Shown here one piece after another: positions 38,599 to 45,652 of a DNA stretch of 64,000 nt. The notes beneath the pieces are model-generated. The model did no database searches. It saw only the letters and a list, made by a program, of their open reading frames with translations, and had not been told where the DNA came from. Each line of letters starts with the position of its first letter. Within the stretch, counting starts at the first letter, position 1. Source of the stretch: Thalassotalea fonticola (GTDB lineage: Bacteria > Pseudomonadota > Gammaproteobacteria > Enterobacterales > Alteromonadaceae); assembly GCF_032911225.1 (NCBI RefSeq), contig NZ_CP136600.1, positions 3,968,001-4,032,000 on the forward strand. The letters are read 5' to 3'. The position numbers and the translations under genes are program-made.

Positions 38599-38661
38599 AC
38601 TATAACGAATGTTAAATCTAAATGCAAACAATTCTCATTTGTATTTATTGATTTAGATCAA
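38599..38661 (-). promoter_or_regulatory. Porin promoter with FNR site and Fur-like site
   Basis: On the minus strand TTGCAT (38622-38627), a 17-base spacer and TATAGT (38599-38604). A perfect FNR box TTGATttagATCAA (38648-38661) is centred about 62 bp before the predicted start, the class I position. AAATGAGAATTGTTTGCATTT (about 38620-38640) resembles a Fur box and overlaps the -35. Dual control by oxygen and iron is inferred. The rest of the 38546-38973 gap contains a GATGAGG direct repeat at about 38748-38772 and a TATACT (38915-38920) that may be the -10 of the cytochrome gene. Confidence 0.6.
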
Positions 38662-38973
38662 GTTTTTACTAAATGTTAAAAAAAGTCACCAAATTGCTAT
38701 TTTTGTGTGAGGTTGGCAACGCCTAATAGGTATTAATTATCCTATAGGGATGAGAGATGAGGGATGAGGGGGTAGGATACAAATTGTAATCATTTTAAAA
38801 ATAGAGAGGGATAAATGTGTAGAGCATAAAATAATCCCTTGAATTATCTATTAAATTATCGAAAAAATTACCCAATTTTTGAAATCCCGACTAATATTTT
38901 ACTAGGGCATTTTTTATACTGTCACAGGATTTTTTTGGCAGGTCAATTTTATCAATAAAAATCAGGATGAAGC

Positions 38974-41900
38974 ATGCGTTCAGGTAATAGTTCAGGGTTA
39001 CTCTCAGCAACATTATTTCATTTAGAAAATTTTTATAAACTCTTATTAGTCATTAGCTTGTTATCATTAGCTGGCTGTGATCATGACGACGATGATGATA
39101 ACGATGAAAACCCTGACACCAACATTACCGCGAATGCTGGCGTTGACCAGCAAGTAAATTCACAAGTAATTGTGACTTTATCCGGCTCTGGCTCTACAGA
39201 TACCGGAACTATCAGTAGTTATGCCTGGACTCAAACCTCTGGTGATACTGTTTCCCTATTAAACTCAGACAATGCAACAGCAAGTTTCACCAGCCCAAGC
39301 AATCCAATAGATAATGCTTTAACTTTTGAACTAACTGTTACCGACTCAGAAAGCAATTTTGCCACCGATACCGTAAATATTACTGTTCAAGTTGATGGTG
39401 GCGGTGGTACAACTCCGCCAACAGCAGAAGCTGGAACCGATAAGAGCGCAATGTATGGCGATGTTGTTAATCTATTCGGCCTTGGTACCGATTCAGATGG
39501 CAATGTTGTAAGTTACCAATGGCAGCAAACATCTGGTACAGCAGTAACCTTAATCAATCCAACCTTTCCCACAACCAAATTTACAGTTCCTGATATTGAG
39601 CCTACCGATTTAGTATTTGAACTTACTGTTACTGACAATGATGGTTTAACTGCGACCGATACAGTAACTGTTTCTATTGAGGGGGAGATTGTCGAACCAC
39701 CGGTAGATGGTGTGCTCCTATTTGAAACAAACTGTGGTGGTTGTCATACAGCAAATGGGTTAGGTACCCCTGGCGGGAGTGATAAAACAGGTAGAACAGC
39801 TCAGCAAATTACGGATGCTATTGCCAATGTAAGTGCGATGAATTCGTTGGACTTCTTAACAGCAGAAGAAATACAGGCGATATCAGAGGCTATAACACCT
39901 GAAACTATTGACGGCGCAGCATTGTTTGAATCTGATTGTGGTGGCTGTCATACGGGCAATGGACTGGGCTCTGGTAGCTCAGGACCGGATTTAACAAGTT
40001 ATACCTTTGAGCAGTTAACTGCACGCCAAGATATGGTTGGGCATTTAACTGACCCTGAAGTGCAAGCAATTGCAGATGCACTTGTGCCTGAAATTATTGA
40101 TGGTGCGGCATTATTTGAAAGTGATTGTGGTGGCTGTCATACGGGCAATGGACTGGGCTCTGGTAGCTCAGGACCGGATTTAACCAGTTATATCTTTGAG
40201 CAGTTAACTGCACGCCAAGATATGGTTGGGCATTTAACTGACCCTGAAGTGCAAGCAATTGCAGATGCACTTGTGCCTGAAATTATTGATGGAGCGGCAT
40301 TATTTGAAAGTGATTGTGGTGGCTGTCATACGGGCAATGGACTGGGCTCTGGTAGCTCAGGACCGGATTTAACCAGTTATACCTTTGAGCAGTTAACTGC
40401 ACGCCAAGATATGGTTGGGCATTTAACTGACCCTGAAGTGCAAGCAATTGCAGGTGCACTTGTGCCTGAGATTATTGATGGTGCACAAGTGTTTACTGAT
40501 ACCTGTGGTGGATGTCATACCGCGAATGGTCTTGGCTCGGGCAGTTCAGATAAGACTAATCGCAATGTTACTCAAATAATGAATGCCAGTATGACACAAG
40601 GTTTGTCCGACTTAGAATTACAGGCTGTTGAAGAAGCTATCACTAATCAAACGCAACTATTTGATGATAACTGTAGTAGTTGTCATAGCCGAGCAGATAA
40701 AGCCAATCGAAGTAGCGCTGAAATTGCCAATGCGATAGCGACAATCGGTTCAATGATGACGGCGAGTTTAGAGGTGTTAAATGAGCGTCAACTTGACGTC
40801 ATTTCTACAGAGTTAATTGATGGTGCTGATTTGTTCACGAATACTTGTGGCGGTTGTCATACGGCAAACGGTTTAGGCTCGGGCAGTTCAGATAAAACAA
40901 ATAAAAATATTGAGCAAATCAAAGGCGCCAGTATGACGCAAGGGTTGAATGATACTCAGTTGCAAGCCATTGAAGAAGCAATCACCAATCAGCCACAGCT
41001 GTTTGATGATAACTGTAGTAGTTGTCATAGCCGAGCAGATAAAGCCAATCGAAGTAGCGCTGAAATTGCCAATGCGATAGCGACAATCGGTTCAATGATG
41101 ACGGCGAGTTTAGAGGTGTTAAATGAGCGTCAACTTGACGTCATTTCTACAGAGTTAATTGATGGTGCTGATTTGTTCACGAATACTTGTGGCGGTTGTC
41201 ATACGGCAAACGGTTTAGGCTCGGGCAGTTCAGATAAAACAAATAAAAATATTGAGCAAATCAAAGGCGCCAGTATGACGCAAGGGTTGAATGATACTCA
41301 GTTGCAAGCCATTGAAGAAGCAATCACCAATCAGCCACAGCTGTTTGATGATAACTGTAGTAGTTGTCATAGCCGAGCAGATAAAGCCAATCGAAGTAGC
41401 GCTGAAATTGCCAATGCGATAGCGACAATCGGTTCAATGATGACGGCGAGTTTAGAGGTGTTAAATGAGCGTCAACTTGACGTCATTTCTACAGAGTTAA
41501 TTGATGGTGCTGATTTGTTCACGAATACTTGTGGCGGTTGTCATACGGCAAACGGTTTAGGCTCGGGCAGTTCAGATAAAACAAATAAAAATATTGAGCA
41601 AATCAAAGGCGCCAGTATGTCGCAAGGGTTGAATGATACTCAGTTGCAAGCCATTGAAGAAGCAATCACCAATCAGCCACAGCTGTTTGATGATAACTGT
41701 AGTGGTTGTCATACACGCGCGGATAAAGCCAACCGAAGTGCTGCCGAAATTGCCAATGCAATAGCGACAATCGGTTCAATGATGACGGCGAGTTTAGAGG
41801 TGTTAAATGAGCGTCAACTTGACGTCATTTCTACAGAGTTAATTGATGGTGCTGATTTGTTCACGAATACTTGTGGCGGTTGTCATACGGCAAACGGTTT

Positions 41901-42390
41901 AGGCTCGGGCAGTTCAGATAAAACAAATAAAAATATTGAGCAAATCAAAGGCGCCAGTATGTCGCAAGGGTTGAATGATACTCAGTTGCAAGCCATTGAA
42001 GAAGCAATCACCAATCAGCCACAGCTGTTTGATGATAACTGTAGTGGTTGTCATACACGCGCGGATAAAGCCAACCGAAGTGCTGCCGAAATTGCCAATG
42101 CAATAGCGACAATCGGTTCAATGATGACGGCGAGTTTAGAGATTTTAAATGATAGGCAGCACATTGTTATATCAAACGAATTAATTGATGGAAGCTCATT
42201 ATTTACAAATAATTGCACTGGCTGTCACCAAGGTAATGGAATGGGAAGTACAGGCTCCGATAAAACTGATGCGACAGCTGCTGAAATATCGGGTGCTATA
42301 GAGGGCGATTTTGGCGGTATGGGACAGTTTTCAGATTATACGAGTGCTCAAGTTCAAGCAATAGCCGATGCTCTCTTATCAACACCATAA
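38974..42390 (+). CDS. Fifteen-haem tandem cytochrome c lipoprotein
   Basis: 1138 residues. A signal peptide ends in the lipobox LAGC (Cys 35), followed by an Asp-rich linker. Two PKD/Ig-like domains occupy about 53-140 and 150-236 (AYAWTQTSGD-type and YQWQQTSGTAV). Then come 15 CXXCH motifs (Cys 254 to Cys 1081), each in a small class I-like unit with GLGSGSSDKT and LTDxEVQAIADAL-like segments. Three units repeat every 63 residues, and five two-haem units repeat every 114 residues (from about residue 501). No CXXCH family of exactly this form is known to me. It probably stores or relays electrons at the membrane surface. AGGATGA precedes the ATG. It is the first gene of the cytochrome cluster. 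Confidence 0.9.
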   Translation: MRSGNSSGLLSATLFHLENFYKLLLVISLLSLAGCDHDDDDDNDENPDTNITANAGVDQQVNSQVIVTLSGSGSTDTGTISSYAWTQTSGDTVSLLNSDNATASFTSPSNPIDNALTFELTVTDSESNFATDTVNITVQVDGGGGTTPPTAEAGTDKSAMYGDVVNLFGLGTDSDGNVVSYQWQQTSGTAVTLINPTFPTTKFTVPDIEPTDLVFELTVTDNDGLTATDTVTVSIEGEIVEPPVDGVLLFETNCGGCHTANGLGTPGGSDKTGRTAQQITDAIANVSAMNSLDFLTAEEIQAISEAITPETIDGAALFESDCGGCHTGNGLGSGSSGPDLTSYTFEQLTARQDMVGHLTDPEVQAIADALVPEIIDGAALFESDCGGCHTGNGLGSGSSGPDLTSYIFEQLTARQDMVGHLTDPEVQAIADALVPEIIDGAALFESDCGGCHTGNGLGSGSSGPDLTSYTFEQLTARQDMVGHLTDPEVQAIAGALVPEIIDGAQVFTDTCGGCHTANGLGSGSSDKTNRNVTQIMNASMTQGLSDLELQAVEEAITNQTQLFDDNCSSCHSRADKANRSSAEIANAIATIGSMMTASLEVLNERQLDVISTELIDGADLFTNTCGGCHTANGLGSGSSDKTNKNIEQIKGASMTQGLNDTQLQAIEEAITNQPQLFDDNCSSCHSRADKANRSSAEIANAIATIGSMMTASLEVLNERQLDVISTELIDGADLFTNTCGGCHTANGLGSGSSDKTNKNIEQIKGASMTQGLNDTQLQAIEEAITNQPQLFDDNCSSCHSRADKANRSSAEIANAIATIGSMMTASLEVLNERQLDVISTELIDGADLFTNTCGGCHTANGLGSGSSDKTNKNIEQIKGASMSQGLNDTQLQAIEEAITNQPQLFDDNCSGCHTRADKANRSAAEIANAIATIGSMMTASLEVLNERQLDVISTELIDGADLFTNTCGGCHTANGLGSGSSDKTNKNIEQIKGASMSQGLNDTQLQAIEEAITNQPQLFDDNCSGCHTRADKANRSAAEIANAIATIGSMMTASLEILNDRQHIVISNELIDGSSLFTNNCTGCHQGNGMGSTGSDKTDATAAEISGAIEGDFGGMGQFSDYTSAQVQAIADALLSTP
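39907..40473 (+). repeat. 189-bp intragenic tandem repeat (single-haem units)
   Basis: Three in-frame units start at 39907, 40096 and 40285, each encoding IDGAALFESDCGGCHTGNGL and the following helix. Units 2 and 3 are almost identical at the DNA level. Confidence 0.9.
40474..42183 (+). repeat. 342-bp intragenic tandem repeat (two-haem units)
   Basis: Five in-frame units start at 40474, 40816, 41158, 41500 and 41842. The last four are nearly identical in DNA, differing in a few blocks (for example CSSCHSRADK versus CSGCHTRADK). Such identity indicates recent amplification and makes the gene prone to copy-number change and assembly error. Confidence 0.92.
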
Positions 42391-42415
42391 TGAATAAAAA
42401 TAAAGGTAATAACAA

Positions 42416-43087
42416 ATGCTAGATTTTATGGAATGGATTTTTGACTTACTAGAACCGTTTGGTCTGGTGATCGTAATATTTGCCATTGTGGTTGTTCTAC
42501 TAATTATTGCATTTTTTGTTTCGCGGTTTTTCAACAAAACTGCTGCTTATACCAGTTTTTTTCTGCTCACTGTTGGCATCTTTGTTGGAGTCGGTAGTGT
42601 TGTTGGTTTTGAAGTTGGCATGGGAATGACAAATACAGAGGAGTTCTGTACCGGCTGTCATTTACAGCCTAACGCTACAGCTGAAACTTACCATAAATCT
42701 ACTCATTTCAAGAATAAAACAGGCGTACGCCCTGTGTGTTCTCAATGTCATGTGCCGGTGGAGTTTGGTAATAAAATGTGGCGAAAAATTATTGCATCCC
42801 GTGAGTTATGGTCATATTTTTCGGGTGAGCTAGATACAACTGAACAATATTTATCAAAAGTAGTACATATGCGTGATAAAGAAATTGCTCGTTTAAAAGC
42901 TAATGACTCTCAAGAGTGTCGAAATTGTCATGAAGTGTCGCAAATGGTGTTTGAATTGCAAACAGCGAAAGCGCAAGAGTTTCATGCTGTAATGAAGAGT
43001 GAAGGTAAAACCTGCATTGATTGCCATCAAGGCCTTACTCATTTGTCTGAAGATGTTGCTGTAATTGTTGAAGCAGCCAGTCATTGA
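42416..43087 (+). CDS. NapC/NirT (CymA-like) membrane tetrahaem cytochrome c
   Basis: 223 residues with four CXXCH sites: CTGCH (Cys 78), CSQCH, CRNCH and CIDCH. The GMGMTNTEEFCTGCH block before the first haem is typical of the NapC/NirT family. The family oxidises menaquinol or ubiquinol at the inner membrane and passes electrons to periplasmic cytochromes. Two hydrophobic segments precede the haems (about 17-39 and 45-68), whereas NapC/CymA normally has one. It starts 25 bp after the 15-haem gene. It is the likely entry point of electrons into this cluster. Confidence 0.9.
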   Translation: MLDFMEWIFDLLEPFGLVIVIFAIVVVLLIIAFFVSRFFNKTAAYTSFFLLTVGIFVGVGSVVGFEVGMGMTNTEEFCTGCHLQPNATAETYHKSTHFKNKTGVRPVCSQCHVPVEFGNKMWRKIIASRELWSYFSGELDTTEQYLSKVVHMRDKEIARLKANDSQECRNCHEVSQMVFELQTAKAQEFHAVMKSEGKTCIDCHQGLTHLSEDVAVIVEAASH

Positions 43088-43110
43088 TTTTTGTTTTGGA
43101 GAAAGGAAAT

Positions 43111-44682
43111 ATGCAACAAAACACTTTGTTTAAATTACCTTCAACAGTAGTTTTTATATTATTGGCTTTGCTTAGTTTATTTATAACTTGCGGAGTTAAT
43201 GCACAACAAATATCGGCAAAAATTGAATGTACAAGCTGCCATGATCCAGATGTGATCCCAAAGATAAAAGCGATGCACAATAGCAAGCATTGGGATGAAA
43301 TGATCAAAGAATCGCCGGTGAATAATGAAGGGTGTGTCGCTTGTCATGGCGACAGTCAAACCCACGCAGCAACGCCAACCAAATTTCAGCCTAAAACAAG
43401 TTACGGTCCAAGATGGACAAGTACGATTGATCAACAAAATAATACCTGTTTAAACTGCCATGAAAAAACCGCAACTCATAAACAATGGCGTGCTGGTAAA
43501 CATGCAGCGCAAGAGGTTACCTGTGTAACCTGCCATGATGTTCATGTAGATCTTGATCCCGTCCGAGAAGAGAGTACTCAGGCAGAAGTATGTACTGTTT
43601 GCCATAAAGTTCAAAAAAATGGCATCCATCATTTTAAAGATAAAATAGAAGATAATCCTAAATGTTCAACTTGCCATAATCCCCATGCGAATCCTTTACC
43701 ACAATTTATGATGTTGGAAAATAGATCATTAGGTTGCCGAAATTGTCATGACTTTAGAGAAATGCAGCTGAGCAGTGAGGTAAGCCTTAAGGCAAAAAAT
43801 TATCATTTAGTGATGCAGCATAAAGACAGAACCTGTGTCGATTGTCATCTTGGTGTTGCTCATGTTGATAAAGATAATTTTTCTAAATTACGGGAAGGTG
43901 GATTAGCTTCAATGTTGGTTGATGTATTCCATCCTGGGCAATCAGATGGCGACTGGTTACTGGAAGAGCATCCCGGTGCGCAAGCACTACGTCAAGGTAG
44001 AAATTGCCGTCAATGCCATTTGGGCGAAGCTAAAGAGCTTGGTAAGGCCCTTGCTCCTAAAGGCGTTATTGCAAGTATAGAGTCTAAAGTGTCGGTTAAA
44101 AAAGTGGCATCGGCAGTGCAGTTTACTATTACTTGGCAGGGTAGTGAAAATGATACTAGTCTCGCAATAATGTATGACAATGGCCAAATTGATGCCTTTT
44201 CAAAAGGTGGTTGCTGGGCATCGTGTCATGGTGATTTACCTGACATGAGCCGAGATAGAAACCTTGAAAAAACTAAATATTTATTAAGCTCATTAAAGCA
44301 ACAATACAGTGTAGGTTTTCCCAGTGTTAAATATGATCAAAAAACACTTGATAAAATGATAGCTAGTGGTGAATTTGTTGAATTATGGAAGGTTAATTTA
44401 AGCAAAGGTAAATTTGCTAATCTACAGCGCTTTATAATTTTAGATGAGCGCAAAGAAACCGAGCTCGGGCAATTAACGGCCAGTGCAAACTTTGTTAATG
44501 GTCTGTGGACTGTAATTATTAACAAAGCAATAGATGATGAAGTGAAACCGCTTATTGAGGGTAATGATATTACCTTTGGCGTAGCCATTCACTTAAATGG
44601 TAAGTCAGGTGCTGAACATAAAGTTTCATTACCATTGACCATCTCTTCAGATGGTATAGATACCGACTTTATTTTGCAGTAA
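43111..44682 (+). CDS. Multihaem cytochrome c with C-terminal ethylbenzene dehydrogenase-like haem domain
   Basis: 523 residues from the ATG at 43111, which follows GGAGAAAGGAAAT; a longer frame from 43084 overlaps the previous gene and is less likely. Signal peptide to about 32. About 39-310 has nine CXXCH motifs in a DmsE/MtrA-like arrangement. From about 325 a beta-rich domain resembles the haem-binding domain of ethylbenzene dehydrogenase gamma subunits and contains GGCWASCHGD, a CX3CH motif (Cys 368), where a tenth haem could bind. A periplasmic electron carrier is inferred. The fusion is unusual. The next gene, which encodes another decahaem protein, starts 24 bp downstream. Confidence 0.85.
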   Translation: MQQNTLFKLPSTVVFILLALLSLFITCGVNAQQISAKIECTSCHDPDVIPKIKAMHNSKHWDEMIKESPVNNEGCVACHGDSQTHAATPTKFQPKTSYGPRWTSTIDQQNNTCLNCHEKTATHKQWRAGKHAAQEVTCVTCHDVHVDLDPVREESTQAEVCTVCHKVQKNGIHHFKDKIEDNPKCSTCHNPHANPLPQFMMLENRSLGCRNCHDFREMQLSSEVSLKAKNYHLVMQHKDRTCVDCHLGVAHVDKDNFSKLREGGLASMLVDVFHPGQSDGDWLLEEHPGAQALRQGRNCRQCHLGEAKELGKALAPKGVIASIESKVSVKKVASAVQFTITWQGSENDTSLAIMYDNGQIDAFSKGGCWASCHGDLPDMSRDRNLEKTKYLLSSLKQQYSVGFPSVKYDQKTLDKMIASGEFVELWKVNLSKGKFANLQRFIILDERKETELGQLTASANFVNGLWTVIINKAIDDEVKPLIEGNDITFGVAIHLNGKSGAEHKVSLPLTISSDGIDTDFILQ

Positions 44683-44706
44683 TAAGTTCACAAGGAAAGT
44701 TAAAGC

Positions 44707-45645
44707 GTGATTAAAAAAATAAAAATAGCTAAAGCTTTAAGCGCCAGAGTAACTAGTAGGGTCGCAGCCATCTTAATGGTATTTACGCTCAATAGTGTAT
44801 TTGCAGCAGAGCAACCTGTTGCTGAACCTGCAGCAGAAGTTAATTGCATGGGCTGTCATCAAGAAACACAGAAAACACCTATTCATGCTATTTGGCAAAC
44901 ACCGCATGGCAAAGTGCTTGGCAAAAATAATCAAACTTGTGTTGCTTGCCATGGCCCAAGTGTGGAGCATGGCAAGGTGCCAAGAGATAATTCTCCAAGT
45001 TTAAGTTTTGGTCCTAAATGGCCAAGTCAATTTAACGAGCAATCTGCAGTATGCTTAGGCTGTCACGAAAAAGGAAATCAATTAATGTGGTTAAGTGGAG
45101 TACATAATGACGAACAGTTATCTTGTTTATCATGCCATAACATCCACGCCAGAATAGATGATGTTCTCGTTCGATTAGAGCAATCAGAAACCTGTTTTAC
45201 CTGCCATAAATCAGTGCAAGCGTCTGCTCATATGCAATCGAATCATCCAATTTTAGAAGGCAAAACAACCTGCGTAGATTGTCATAATCCACACGGTAAT
45301 ATTAGCGAGCATTCTCTGAATGAACCTACGGTAAACGATACTTGCTTTTCATGTCATGCCGAAAAGCGGGGACCATTTTTATTTGAGCATGCACCTGTTG
45401 CTGAAGAGTGCACTATTTGTCACAAACCACATGGTTCGGTTAATGCTAGCTTACTGAAAACTCGTGGCCCGTTTTTATGTCAACAATGTCATTCTGCAGC
45501 ATTTCATCCAAGTGTTCAACATGATGGTTCAGGGCTTCCCAATTCTGGGCAGGGCTCTGAATTCTTAATAGGAAAAAATTGCTTAAACTGTCATTCTCAA
45601 ATTCATGGTTCAAATCATCCTTCTGGCTCAAGGTTAACGAGGTAG
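44707..45645 (+). CDS. DmsE/MtrA-family decahaem cytochrome c
   Basis: 312 residues, GTG start after AAGGAAAGTTAAAGC. Signal peptide to about 33 (ending FAAEQ). Ten CXXCH motifs: CMGCH, CVACH, CLGCH, CLSCH, CFTCH, CVDCH, CFSCH, CTICH, CQQCH and CLNCH. The spacing and the SLSFGPKWPSQFNEQSAVC block match the DmsE/MtrA/PioA family. These decahaem rods sit inside an MtrB-type barrel and carry electrons through the outer membrane. The barrel gene follows 7 bp downstream, supporting that role. Confidence 0.93.
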   Translation: MIKKIKIAKALSARVTSRVAAILMVFTLNSVFAAEQPVAEPAAEVNCMGCHQETQKTPIHAIWQTPHGKVLGKNNQTCVACHGPSVEHGKVPRDNSPSLSFGPKWPSQFNEQSAVCLGCHEKGNQLMWLSGVHNDEQLSCLSCHNIHARIDDVLVRLEQSETCFTCHKSVQASAHMQSNHPILEGKTTCVDCHNPHGNISEHSLNEPTVNDTCFSCHAEKRGPFLFEHAPVAEECTICHKPHGSVNASLLKTRGPFLCQQCHSAAFHPSVQHDGSGLPNSGQGSEFLIGKNCLNCHSQIHGSNHPSGSRLTR

Positions 45646-45652
45646 TAATGGT

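Noticed and set aside
43035..43307. Minus-strand frame across the junction of the NapC-like and nine-haem cytochrome genes
   Set aside because: It lies antisense to two well-supported cytochrome genes and has no family resemblance.
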